From: Planctomycetaceae bacterium | Lineage (GTDB): Bacteria; Planctomycetota; Planctomycetia; Pirellulales; Thermoguttaceae | Direction: 5' to 3' | NCBI GenBank assembly: GCA_031289675.1 | Contig: JAITOZ010000158.1 | Coordinates: 1 to 36,140 of the forward strand | DNA length: 36,140 nt | Part shown: positions 23,941 to 32,465 of the stretch, one piece after another | Position numbering within the stretch: position 1 is the stretch's first letter | How the letters are laid out: each line of letters starts with the position of its first letter | Program-made: the position numbers and the translations under genes | Notes under the pieces: generated by a model | Database searches by the model: none | The model's input: the letters and a program-made list of their open reading frames with translations, nothing else | Told to the model about the DNA's origin: nothing

Positions 23941-25406
23941 CTACGGCAGTGCCACCGCGGCACCGTCCTGAACGTTGACTAACTGCATTACCGTTAGCCG
24001 AGCCGCAGCGTCTGACAGCGAGTGGACGCTGCCGTCGCCCAGCAGAAATTGCGCTATGCCCCGATGACTCGAACCAAACGGCGAACCGTATTCCGCTGTG
24101 AAACGCGTGTAAGCCGCAGTATAAGCAGCAGATTCACAAACCAGCGTCTTCTCCGCACCCTTTGCCTCGCCGTAAGACCGGTTCGTGCAAATAAGCGGTA
24201 CGTAACCGGCATACTCGGCATTTTTGACAGCATCATAATAAAGGCTGTTAGCACTGGAAATGCAGCGCATCACGCTCATCTGTCTGCCCTGTCTTAATAG
24301 ACCGAGATAACTGCCGTCCCATTGCAAATGGGACTGGTGTTCGCCATTGACAACGGCAGTAACACGGCTTGCTTCACATTTTCCGAGATAGGCACTCGGT
24401 ACGTATTTTTCACCAAGAAGGATAATGTTCGACGTTCCGTCTGCCATCCACGAAAAACTATCGCGGGGGCGCCAGTTCTTGTAGGTGGAGCAATTGTTTG
24501 TTTTGCCAACATCGTCGCCGTCATTCGTTAGGTAGTTTAGCCCGTCAACCACTCCGATACGCAATGCGTGACGTGTCACACTGACAGTATACTGTTCCAT
24601 TGCATTGTAACCGTTATCGAATCTTCTTACATCGTATTCGCGCTCGTAATCGGCGGGCGGCACTGGGGGCGGGTTATCGTTCAACGCATACGTTCCGACA
24701 ACATAATCGGTAATCGGACCCTGCCAGCCGAGTCCGCCTCTCTGGTCACGGGTTCCGTCATTGACAGCCGATTGCCAGCCGCTGCGCTGCGAAGGACAGA
24801 CAAAACCGCTGCCGCCGAAGCCGTTGGCACTGCCGCCCATTTCTGCCTGAATGTATTCCCAAAGCCGGACACCGGCAGAAATTTCCATATTGGAATCAGG
24901 TACTTGCGCTGTTCCTATCATCGCAGTATGTTGGACTCCCGTATCAGCAGTGTTGACTGATGCGGGCCAAAAAATATCCGGTCCGGTTCTTCCGGCACGT
25001 CCGGTGCGGGCGGCACCTTTGGAGCCGTCGGCATTGAGTCCGAATTCCCCGATATTGTTCATCAACAGGTCGTAGGGGGCGGTCTGTTCTATGTAGGGAT
25101 ACAGCAGGGGACCGAAGGCGAAGTTGTTTCGCTTGATGCACATCGGCACGAGACCGCCGACGGAGTCGTGAAAGTTATGGATGGCGAGTCCGAGTTGCTT
25201 CAAGTTATTGGAGCATTGCATTCTTCTTGCGGCTTCGCGTGCGGCTTGGACGGCGGGCAGCAAGAGGGCGATCAGTATGCCGATGATGGCAATGACGACA
25301 AGAAGTTCGACGAGAGTGAAGCCTATTCTACGGGATTCGTCTCTCTCTTACACTTACGTGAGGTCAATTTTGCAGCACTTTGCTGCGCTAACAGAAACGT
25401 AAACAT
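23941..25406 (-). CDS. DUF1559 prepilin-like protein, leader out of frame at a GA tract
   Basis: Main frame: [41 protein letters not shown], the prepilin-like N-terminus and helix, then the DUF1559 domain and the C-terminal H-X9-DG signature ([12 protein letters not shown]). The natural ATG with an AAGGAGA site is at 25406, and its frame encodes [24 protein letters not shown] run at about 25346-25353 is four bases short compared with the paralogue at 8.2 kb, so this frame stops after about 26 codons. The main frame has a TAA just before the tract and no good start before the TTG at 25263. The gene is therefore either switched off by tract length, a pseudogene, or affected by a base-call error. 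Intact, it would be an abundant secreted or pilin-like planctomycete protein. Confidence 0.85.
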
Positions 25407-25468
25407 GGCAATTCTCCTTTTAACAAGGTGGTTTTTTGCAGAGGCACAATACCCCCGCCGTCAGCAAT

Positions 25469-25497
25469 AGCATAACCTATCAACAAACAAATGTCAA
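25469..25497 (-). promoter_or_regulatory. Sigma70 promoter of the DUF1559 gene
   Basis: Minus strand TTGACA (25492-25497), 17-bp spacer, TATGCT (25469-25474). The -35 hexamer contains the TGA stop codon of the RND pump gene, so pump transcription runs directly into it. Promoter and the roughly 60-nt leader are conserved with the truncated copy at 8.2-8.4 kb. Confidence 0.75.
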
Positions 25498-28400
25498 GGA
25501 AAATCTTTTTGGGATTTTTTTTGCTCTTGACCGGTATCGGTCGGATTTTCCGGCACAGAATCACCGGTGAAACCGGCTGTACGGTTATGCAGCATCACAA
25601 ACAGTACCGGTGTTACGATAAGTATATGAATCAAACTCGAAATCATTCCGCCGACAACCGGTGCCGCTATCGGCTTCATTATTTCCGTTCCGGTCCGCAC
25701 ACTCCAAAAGATAGGCAGCAGCGATGCTATCGTTGTCGCAACGGTCATCACTTTCGGACGCAGCCGAAGTCTTGCCCCCGCTTTAACCGCTTCAATCAAT
25801 TCGGTATATGTCAAATCCCGCTGTTTTTCGTTACGCATTTTCTCTACCGCTTCTTCCAGATACACCACCATAATAATACCTGTTTGAACGGCTGTTCCGA
25901 ATAACGCAATGTACCCGACCCAAACGGCAACGCTGAAGTTATAGCCTAACACCGCCTGCAAAAACACGCCGCCGGTCAGCGCAAAGGGTATCGCTAACAA
26001 AACGTGTGCTGCTTCACCGGCAGAATGAAACGTCATCACCAGCAGGAAAAAAATGACCGCAACAACGGTTGGAAAGACAACCATCAGCGTTCGCCGGGCG
26101 TGAAGTTGGTTTTCATATTGACCGCTGTATTCCACCGTCTGACCGGGTTCCAAGACCAATTCATTCTTGATACGTTGTTTAATTTCCTCAACGAATCCGC
26201 CCAAGTCCCGACCTCTGACATTCGTTTGAACATAGGCCCGCAGCCGTCCGTTTTCGCTTGATATTTCGTTCGGACCTATCGTCCGCCGAATGTTGGTAAT
26301 TTGTTTCAGCGGAACCATTACGCCGCCCGGAGACGGTATCAGCAATTCACCGATTTTATCAATGTCGCTGCGGTCATCGCTGTCAAGGCGGACTTGAATA
26401 TCCCAGCGTTCTCTGCCTTTAATCGTTGTTGTTACAGAAATACCGCCCAAGCCGGTTTCGACATATTGTAACACATCGGCAGCCCGAAGACCGTAGCGTC
26501 CCATTGCATTCCGGTTGACCTTAATTTCAAGGTACGTTTTGCCTTGGTCCCGCGACGGAGCGGTTCCGGCGGCTCCGCTGATGCTTGAAATAATTTTTTC
26601 TGCTTCAAAGGCTTTCTTTTGCAGCGAGTCTAAATCGTTACCGAAAATCTTGACCCCGACCTGCGCCCTAATCCCCGTACTCGTCATCAAAATACGGTTT
26701 TCTATCGGCTGTAAAAATCCCGGCGCATAACCCGGCACCAGCGACAAACGTTCGCTTAAATCGGCGATAATTTTGTCTTTCGTTATGCCGGTGCGCCATT
26801 CGGAAGGCGGTTTGAGTGTAATTGTGGTTTCAATCATTTCCACAGGAGCCGGGTCGGTAGCAGTATCGCTGCGTCCCAGTTTTCCGGCAGCGCAAACGAC
26901 TTCGGGATAATCTTTCATCATTTTGTCCTGCCAAGCCATTATCCGTTTGACTTCACTGAGCGATGTTGCCGGCAACAGCACCGGCATAAACAACAGCGAA
27001 CCTTCTTCGAGTGCAGGCATAAACTCGCTGCCGAAGCCGTTGAAAGCGGGAAACGGAAGACGGGAAGATGCAAGCATTTGGTTCACCGGTTTCGGCAGTC
27101 CGAATGCGGTTATTGCGGCGGCAATAAGCAGCAATACAGCAAAACTCAATACCGTTTTCTGGTGCCGAAGCGACCAATCGAGAGCGGGGTCATATATCCG
27201 TAACAAAAAATTCATTAAAGCATTTTTATCTTCGTTGCGGAACGGTCCGCGGACGAAAAAGGTACAGAATACCGGCACTGCCGTAACAGCCAGCAGCACA
27301 GCACCTATTAACGCAAATGTTTTAGTAAAAGCCAGCGGATGAAACAGTTTTCCTTCCTGACCGGAGAGCAGAAATACCGGCACGAACGCCAAGACGATGA
27401 TTGCCATTGAAAAAAACATCGGACGGCCGACCTGCTGACTCGCCTGTAACGTTAAATTGAAGATATCTTTTGCCGAAAGTTTTTTTTCTCTGCTTGCCTC
27501 TTCACAATGCCGGATAACATTTTCTGTCATCACAATACCGGCATCAACGAGAACACCGATGGAAATGGCAATACCCGTCAGCGACATAATATGCGAAGGA
27601 ATCCCGAATTGATTCATCAGAATAAACGAAATGAGAATCGAGGCGGGCAGCGGCAATGTTACGATAATGATTGACCTGAAATGAAACAAAAATAAAATAT
27701 GGGCAATCGTTACAAGAACAATTTCTTCAAGGAGAGCGTTTTTCAGCGTGCCGATAGCCCGACCGATTAAATCGCTGCGGTCATAAAACGGTTCAATGGT
27801 AACACCGGCGGGCAGACCGGATTGAATCGTTGCGATGCGGTCTTTGACATTTTGAATCACTTTATAAGCATTTTCACCGTAACGCATAACGATGATTCCC
27901 CCGACAACTTCCTGCCCGTTGACATCGAGCGTTCCCCGCCGGAACGCCCCGCCGATTTGTATGCGGGCAATGTCTTTGAGATACAGCGGGACACCGTTTC
28001 TCGGCAGCACCGGCAGCATTTCCAAATCGCCGGTATTTTCAAGCAAACCGACTCCGCGAACGATGAACTCGGTATCGTTTTCTTCGATTGTTTTTCCGCC
28101 GACATTCAAATTACCGGCAGCAACAGCATCCATCACTTGACCGAGCGTTACATCGAATTGTTTCAATTTCAGCAGGGAAACTTCTACCTGATACTGCCGG
28201 ACGAACCCGCCGAGGCTGCCGACTTCCGCAACACCGGAAACCGCTGCGAGTTGGTAGCGTATGTAAGTATCTTGCAGTGTCCGCAGAGAACCGAGGTCTT
28301 GAGAATGATTGCCGCTGCCGGTTTTCAAATAATACTGATAGACCCAGCCGAGACCGGTGGCATCGGGACCTAGCCGGGCGGTAACGCCTTCGGGCAAAAG

Positions 28401-28757
28401 ACTGCCGAGCGAATTCAGCCGCTCTAAAACCCGTGTCCGGGCAAAATAGGTCTCAATGTTATCGTTAAAAATAACGGTCAGGAACGAAAATCCGAACATT
28501 GATGAGGCGCGTACCGATTTAACACCGGCAAGCCCTTGCAGCGAAACGGAAAGCGGATAGGTAATCTGGTCTTCGACTTCCTGCGGCGAGCGTCCCGCCC
28601 AATCAGCATAGACGATGACTTGATTTTCGGACAAGTCGGGAATTGCATCGACAGGGGTTTCCCGCAACGCTTGCACTCCCCAAGCACACAGAGCGATAAA
28701 GGCGGCGGCAACCAAAAAGCGGTTATGCAAAGACCAGTATATTAAAGCATTTATCAT
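25494..28757 (-). CDS. Heavy-metal efflux RND pump (CusA/CzcA family)
   Basis: Proton-driven inner-membrane trimer that expels metal ions, 1087 aa, a usual length for the family. Typical segments are ETPVDAIPDLSENQVIVYADWAGRSPQEVEDQITYPLS near the N-terminus, TGIAISIGVLVDAGIVMTENVIRHCEE (TM4 region with the essential Asp), and GSEFMPALEEGSLLFMP. In the pore domain VEMIETT and ILMTSTGI carry Met residues that align with two of the three CusA methionines; the third position (GRYGL) appears to be Leu. This favours Cu(I)/Ag(I) over Zn/Co but does not prove it. Partners are encoded upstream; no outer-membrane channel gene is in the window. A 140-bp fragment of this gene recurs at 20.3 kb. Confidence 0.93.
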   Translation of the reverse strand: MINALIYWSLHNRFLVAAAFIALCAWGVQALRETPVDAIPDLSENQVIVYADWAGRSPQEVEDQITYPLSVSLQGLAGVKSVRASSMFGFSFLTVIFNDNIETYFARTRVLERLNSLGSLLPEGVTARLGPDATGLGWVYQYYLKTGSGNHSQDLGSLRTLQDTYIRYQLAAVSGVAEVGSLGGFVRQYQVEVSLLKLKQFDVTLGQVMDAVAAGNLNVGGKTIEENDTEFIVRGVGLLENTGDLEMLPVLPRNGVPLYLKDIARIQIGGAFRRGTLDVNGQEVVGGIIVMRYGENAYKVIQNVKDRIATIQSGLPAGVTIEPFYDRSDLIGRAIGTLKNALLEEIVLVTIAHILFLFHFRSIIIVTLPLPASILISFILMNQFGIPSHIMSLTGIAISIGVLVDAGIVMTENVIRHCEEASREKKLSAKDIFNLTLQASQQVGRPMFFSMAIIVLAFVPVFLLSGQEGKLFHPLAFTKTFALIGAVLLAVTAVPVFCTFFVRGPFRNEDKNALMNFLLRIYDPALDWSLRHQKTVLSFAVLLLIAAAITAFGLPKPVNQMLASSRLPFPAFNGFGSEFMPALEEGSLLFMPVLLPATSLSEVKRIMAWQDKMMKDYPEVVCAAGKLGRSDTATDPAPVEMIETTITLKPPSEWRTGITKDKIIADLSERLSLVPGYAPGFLQPIENRILMTSTGIRAQVGVKIFGNDLDSLQKKAFEAEKIISSISGAAGTAPSRDQGKTYLEIKVNRNAMGRYGLRAADVLQYVETGLGGISVTTTIKGRERWDIQVRLDSDDRSDIDKIGELLIPSPGGVMVPLKQITNIRRTIGPNEISSENGRLRAYVQTNVRGRDLGGFVEEIKQRIKNELVLEPGQTVEYSGQYENQLHARRTLMVVFPTVVAVIFFLLVMTFHSAGEAAHVLLAIPFALTGGVFLQAVLGYNFSVAVWVGYIALFGTAVQTGIIMVVYLEEAVEKMRNEKQRDLTYTELIEAVKAGARLRLRPKVMTVATTIASLLPIFWSVRTGTEIMKPIAAPVVGGMISSLIHILIVTPVLFVMLHNRTAGFTGDSVPENPTDTGQEQKKSQKDFP

Positions 28758-28821
28758 CGTTCGTAATTTGCTCTTTTTTTAATAGCCAACGCACGAGCGG
28801 AGAGTATGCCGGCGCACGAGC

Positions 28822-28842
28822 GGGGGGGTGTTAACCCCCCCC
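28822..28842. repeat. G7/C8 hairpin between pump and EF-hand genes
   Basis: GGGGGGG-TGTTAA-CCCCCCCC, preceded by GAGC. It is a very stable stem that lies in the 100-bp gap of the efflux operon. It may lower pump expression relative to upstream genes, or be a spreading repeat: GAGCGGGGGG also occurs twice upstream of ruvB. Confidence 0.55.
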
Positions 28843-28859
28843 GATGTAATGCCTACGGA

Positions 28860-29405
28860 TTATTTTACTTCACTGCCGCAAGTAAGCATCTGTGAACCGA
28901 AAAACGGATTCTGTAATTTAGGATTATCCTTTTGAATCCAGCGGCCGACCGTCAAGACCGGCGACATCGGACATTGAAACACCTTCGCCTGCCGTTTTTC
29001 CGGCGGTTGAGCCGCAACAAAATTAGCGGCGGCATTGCTGAACGGCTCGAACGGCTTGCGTGCCGACTTCAAATCTTTGCCCGCGGTGAGCCGCTCCGAA
29101 AGCGGCAGCAGCGTTGCCCGAACAGCACCGGTCGTCTCTTTCACCGCCGCGAGAACGGCAGGCAAGTGTTTCTGATAACCGGCGAGGTCATCTTTGGCAA
29201 GAGCGGCGGCGGCATCCGACAAACTTTGTACCAATGCCGGCGGCAGCTGCAAGGCGGCACTTTGGTATGCCGCAAATTCGTCTTTGCTGATAACGCCGTC
29301 CTTATTGGTATCGGCATCGGTAAATTCATCGGCAAACGTACCGGCACAAACGACCGATGCCGTGCAAATGACAGCAGCAAACAACCAATTCATCTTCGTC
29401 TTCAT
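28860..29405 (-). CDS. Secreted EF-hand and DUF3347 protein
   Basis: The protein is 181 aa. A signal peptide (about 1-25, ...VVCAGTFA) is followed by one EF-hand, DADTNKDGVISKDEF (about 30-44), and a DUF3347 domain ending FQCPMSP...NPFFGSQMLTCG. The last 115 residues are clearly homologous to the C-terminus of the adaptor encoded just upstream, so one arose by duplication. DUF3347 proteins accompany Cu/Ag efflux systems and may hand metal to the adaptor in the periplasm. An AGGAAA lies six bases before the ATG. The EF-hand may bind calcium; fusing it to DUF3347 is unusual. Confidence 0.85.
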   Translation of the reverse strand: MKTKMNWLFAAVICTASVVCAGTFADEFTDADTNKDGVISKDEFAAYQSAALQLPPALVQSLSDAAAALAKDDLAGYQKHLPAVLAAVKETTGAVRATLLPLSERLTAGKDLKSARKPFEPFSNAAANFVAAQPPEKRQAKVFQCPMSPVLTVGRWIQKDNPKLQNPFFGSQMLTCGSEVK

Positions 29406-29447
29406 AACAGTTTCCTTTCGTGTAAAGGGGGTTAATGGTTATTTTTG

Positions 29448-31145
29448 TTACTGTAATTCCGTACCGCAGTTCAGCATTTCAGAACCGAAGAACGGATTCA
29501 GCACTTCAGCATTGTCTTTTTGAATCCATCGGGCAGTACCGAGAACCGGACTCATCGGACATTGGAATATCTTTGCCTGCCGCTCTTCCGCCGGCTGCGC
29601 ACGGACAATGTCCGCAGCGGTATTACTGAAAGGTTCAAAGTACCGCCGGGCATCCTTCAAATCCGCACCGGCAATCAGTTTTTCCGCTAACGGAATTAAC
29701 ACGGCTTTCATATCTTCCGGCAATTTTTGTACGTTTTCCAACAAGACGGGTAAGTGTTTTTGATACGCCGCCAAATCATCCGAAGATAACGCTGCTGTTG
29801 CAGCAAGCATTATTTCGAGGAAAGATGCCGGAAGAACAGGGTTAGCGATACTGCCGGGCAATACGGTTGTTTCATTGCGATGTGTTTTTTCCGTCTTTTC
29901 ATCACTCTCCGGTGCGCCGACGTGTGCCAACTGACTTTGACTGTCGATGAGCAATGCCGCTTTCGTTACGGCATTTTCTCCGTCTTGTACTCCGCTCAAC
30001 ACTTCGGCATCCTCATCGCCGATAATTCCTAGAGTGAGTTTCCGAATTTGATACGTTCCGCCGCCGAGGTCCACATACGCCGCCGGTTTTTGATGCGTGT
30101 AAATAACGGCACTGCGCGGAACAGATAAGACCGGTGCCGACTCGATATGCACTACGCCGTTTGCCGTTTGCCGGTTCAAAATCCGCCGCTGCGGATTCGG
30201 CAGGACGACCCGGACACGTGCCGTTCGGGTCGTTTCATTCAAATTCGGGTCAATAAATGTAATCGGCGCAGACACCGTTTCATTCGGCAGCGAATTTAAT
30301 GTAACATCAACACTTTGATTGAGACGCAGCAGCGGCAAGTCTTGTTCGTAAGCGTCAAAGATAAACCAAAGAGTTGAGAAATCGCCGATTTCAAAAAGAT
30401 TATCATTCACGTTCACATACTGTCCTTCAAAAACGTTACGGGAAATCACCGTGCCGTCAAACGGAGCGCGGAGCGTGAACATTGTATCCGGTTTTTGTGT
30501 CTCCTCTACTTTTTGAATGTCTTGTGCAACGAGTCCGTAGGCAAGAAGTTTTTCGCGGCTGTCGGCAATTTCCGACAGAGAAACTGCTCCTCGGCTTCCG
30601 GCACGAAGATTTTCAAGATAAATCCGTTGGGCTGTCAGTACATCAGGACTGTAAATTTCTGCAAGCGGCTGATTATGGACGACTTCGATGCCGACCTGAT
30701 TTATGTATAGTTTTTCAATTCTTCCCGGTACACGGGCGGACAATATACGGTGCCGCGTTTCATCATCAACGATAACACCGGCAACGCGGAGCGTCCTATG
30801 TATTACAGCCGTTCTGACTTCCGATGTTTTAATGCCGATAACCGAGGCAACGGCAGGGGACAATTTTAATGCGCCGAATGCCTGCTGCGTGTCCTCTCCG
30901 CCAGCGTTATCGTAAATCGGTCCAAGAGCCATACCGCAAATCGTACATTTATCAACGGCATTTTTTGACATCACCGACGGGTGCATCGGACACTGGTAAT
31001 ATAGTATTTTACGTTCTCCTGACAGCGCAGCGGTATCCCCGTCCGTTGCCGGCATTAGCGTATGTTTTGCAATCCCCCAGCCGGCAGCACCGGAGAGAAG
31101 TACGATTAAAATAAACGGTATAAAGGAGCGGTATTTTTGGGGCAT
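29448..31145 (-). CDS. CusB-like efflux adaptor with heavy-metal-binding domain and C-terminal DUF3347
   Basis: Periplasmic membrane-fusion protein of the RND pump, 565 aa. In order: an N-terminal membrane anchor (about 10-28); a YHS-like metal-binding domain YYQCPMHPSV...CTICGMALGP (about 49-80); the barrel and lipoyl domains of CusB (RVPGRIEKLYI, APFDGTVISRNVFEGQYV, DFSTLWFIFDAYEQDL); a linker; and, from about 450, a DUF3347 domain with FQCPMSP and NPFFGSEMLNCG. The Cys/Met-rich ends suggest capture of Cu(I) or Ag(I) from the periplasm. It precedes the EF-hand/DUF3347 gene by 42 bp. The start lacks a clear ribosome binding site. Confidence 0.92.
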   Translation of the reverse strand: MPQKYRSFIPFILIVLLSGAAGWGIAKHTLMPATDGDTAALSGERKILYYQCPMHPSVMSKNAVDKCTICGMALGPIYDNAGGEDTQQAFGALKLSPAVASVIGIKTSEVRTAVIHRTLRVAGVIVDDETRHRILSARVPGRIEKLYINQVGIEVVHNQPLAEIYSPDVLTAQRIYLENLRAGSRGAVSLSEIADSREKLLAYGLVAQDIQKVEETQKPDTMFTLRAPFDGTVISRNVFEGQYVNVNDNLFEIGDFSTLWFIFDAYEQDLPLLRLNQSVDVTLNSLPNETVSAPITFIDPNLNETTRTARVRVVLPNPQRRILNRQTANGVVHIESAPVLSVPRSAVIYTHQKPAAYVDLGGGTYQIRKLTLGIIGDEDAEVLSGVQDGENAVTKAALLIDSQSQLAHVGAPESDEKTEKTHRNETTVLPGSIANPVLPASFLEIMLAATAALSSDDLAAYQKHLPVLLENVQKLPEDMKAVLIPLAEKLIAGADLKDARRYFEPFSNTAADIVRAQPAEERQAKIFQCPMSPVLGTARWIQKDNAEVLNPFFGSEMLNCGTELQ

Positions 31146-31253
31146 AAAATTTATGTATATTTATGTATCATTTTCTATTCTATGGGATATTTGAAACAGG
31201 TCAATGCAGGTCAACGAAAGAGCGTAACGCATCGGCGGCAAGCAAGTTCAGAA

Positions 31254-31273
31254 CCGCTAACGCAAGTTAGCGG
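31254..31273. repeat. GNRA-type hairpin, copy 2
   Basis: CCGCTAAC-GCAA-GTTAGCGG preceded by TTCAGAA. It matches the 23.29-kb copy with a compensated base-pair change. It lies between the adaptor gene and the CC-pair ORF. Confidence 0.65.
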
Positions 31274-31277
31274 TCAA

Positions 31278-31313
31278 GCATCAGCAGCGAACTTGCGTCC
31301 GCTGCTCTGATGC
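31278..31313. repeat. Bulged hairpin with loop complementary to its neighbour
   Basis: GCATCAGCAGCG pairs with CGCTGCTCTGATGC, a 12-bp stem with a two-base bulge. The loop contains AACTTGCG, which is complementary to CGCAAGTT spanning the loop of the hairpin at 31254-31273. A kissing interaction or shared repeat is possible. It begins seven bases after the stop of the CC-pair ORF and could form its 3' end. Confidence 0.5.
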
Positions 31314-31319
31314 GTCTGT

Positions 31320-31667
31320 CTATCTTGTCCAAGTCACCGCTGCACGGGACGAACCTGCCGATGATGACCGGCTGTAAGCACTTGCCGCAGCACTTGACGA
31401 CCTCGCACTGGATGCAGTCGCTGCGGTCGCGCTGCTCGACCGGCTTGTCGCCGATGCCGCCGCAGTACGCGATGAAGTGTATGTTCCCGATGTTGTTCCC
31501 GAACCTCGGGAACTTGAACCGGTGGTGCAGCAAGCCGCAGTACCGGTCGTGCAGCAGGCGGGTTTCTTGCCGTCTGCACCGGGTGTGCAGCAGGATGCCC
31601 CGCTGCCGGATGACCTCGCCGCACTCGCGTACGAAGAGGGATATGAACTGGCAGATGAAATAGCCAT
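31320..31667 (-). CDS. Low-complexity Ser/Ala/Thr-rich protein with Cys-Cys pairs
   Basis: The protein is 115 aa, composed almost only of Ser, Ala, Thr, Gly, Arg and Cys. Three CC pairs in a short repeat (SCCTPG, ACCTTG, ACCTTG) lie at about 26-49. There is no signal peptide. A strong site, AGGAGAATTCCA, stands before the ATG, and hairpins follow the stop; both support this frame. The DNA is GC-richer than its surroundings and several other frames are open: 31267-31533 minus is Cys-rich (KCCGKC), and 31477-31698 plus looks like an acidic protein. The coding frame is therefore uncertain. The position inside the metal-efflux operon would fit a metal-binding peptide. Confidence 0.4.
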   Translation of the reverse strand: MAISSASSYPSSYASAARSSGSGASCCTPGADGKKPACCTTGTAACCTTGSSSRGSGTTSGTYTSSRTAAASATSRSSSATAATASSARSSSAAASAYSRSSSAGSSRAAVTWTR

Positions 31668-31766
31668 TGGAATTCTCCTAATGAATAATTGTTGTTGAAT
31701 GATGAATGAAAAAAACGGGACGGATTTTCAGCGCAAAATACACTGAAAAACGTTACGCTTATTCAA

Positions 31767-32321
31767 TCAATTCAGCAAGACCTGCAAAAGGAGATGCAGA
31801 CGTACCGGCAGGGGGAAACCGGATATATCGAACGTCTGGGGACAAAATAGAATAACAACCGCCGAAGCAGACGAAGCCGCAAAGACAGCAAGTGAATGAA
31901 GTTGCGTCTTTAATTCGTCCGTCAGACGATTGAGAGAAACGGCAGGAGTCAAGTCGGCAAAAGAGGTCTTTTTTGCCGATTTGATTGCACAACGGCAACC
32001 GTCCCCCGATGATTGCTTTTCGGTTGTTGACGAATCGGTGCAGCAGCCGGCTGGATTATTTTTTTGCGTTTTTGCCCCGCAACAGGACTCTGCGGCAGCG
32101 TTACCGTTTTTAATGCTGCTGTTTTTGACGCTATCGTCTTTCAAACGGCAACACGGAGACGTTTCAGCGGACACGCCGGCGGCTTTGGACGAGTGCTTAC
32201 ATCGGCAATCCGTACAGCGGCAGACACCAACTTGCGGCATCAGTACGTAGAACAAAACTGCCGCCGATGTTATCCATCGAAGCATTTTGCTCTGTATGAT
32301 GTGGTGAAAATTCCGTTGCAT
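31767..32321 (-). CDS. Cys-rich membrane or periplasmic protein heading the efflux operon
   Basis: The protein is 184 aa from ATG 32321. Alternatives are TTG 32345 and ATG 32285; none has a strong ribosome binding site. A hydrophobic segment (LRWITSAAVLFYVLMPQVGV) acts as signal or anchor. It is followed by Cys clusters CRCTDCRC, SPCCRLK, ESCCGAK, AGCCTD and GCRCAI, then a second hydrophobic stretch (about 140-160). Cysteine-rich proteins of this kind sit beside copper efflux genes in planctomycetes and probably bind soft metal ions. It directly follows the promoter at 32387-32414. Confidence 0.7.
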   Translation of the reverse strand: MQRNFHHIIQSKMLRWITSAAVLFYVLMPQVGVCRCTDCRCKHSSKAAGVSAETSPCCRLKDDSVKNSSIKNGNAAAESCCGAKTQKNNPAGCCTDSSTTEKQSSGDGCRCAIKSAKKTSFADLTPAVSLNRLTDELKTQLHSLAVFAASSASAVVILFCPQTFDISGFPLPVRLHLLLQVLLN

Positions 32322-32386
32322 TTTCTGACAATAGCGTCTGAACAAGTTTTTTCCAGATAACAGCGTCCGGCAATGTCCTCGTCCCT

Positions 32387-32414
32387 AGTATAGACCGTAT
32401 CGTCTGTTTGTCAA
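32387..32414 (-). promoter_or_regulatory. Sigma70 promoter of the metal-efflux operon
   Basis: Minus strand TTGACA (32409-32414), 16-bp spacer, TATACT (32387-32392). The spacing is normal, not the 19-20 bp stretched type controlled by CueR/MerR, and no obvious CopY or CsoR box was noted. Confidence 0.7.
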
Positions 32415-32465
32415 GAAATTATTGCAAAAAAATAAAAGATGGGCACAAATTACCGCCTTGCCCGT

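Noticed and set aside
23691-23963. 90-aa minus-strand ORF
   Set aside because: It reads through the AATGGAGA repeats and inverted repeat between the DUF1559 and lipoprotein genes.
27822-28373. 183-aa plus-strand ORF
   Set aside because: Antisense to the RND pump gene.
31254-31313. Simple rho-independent terminator
   Set aside because: The stems are strong, but no U-tract follows on either strand.
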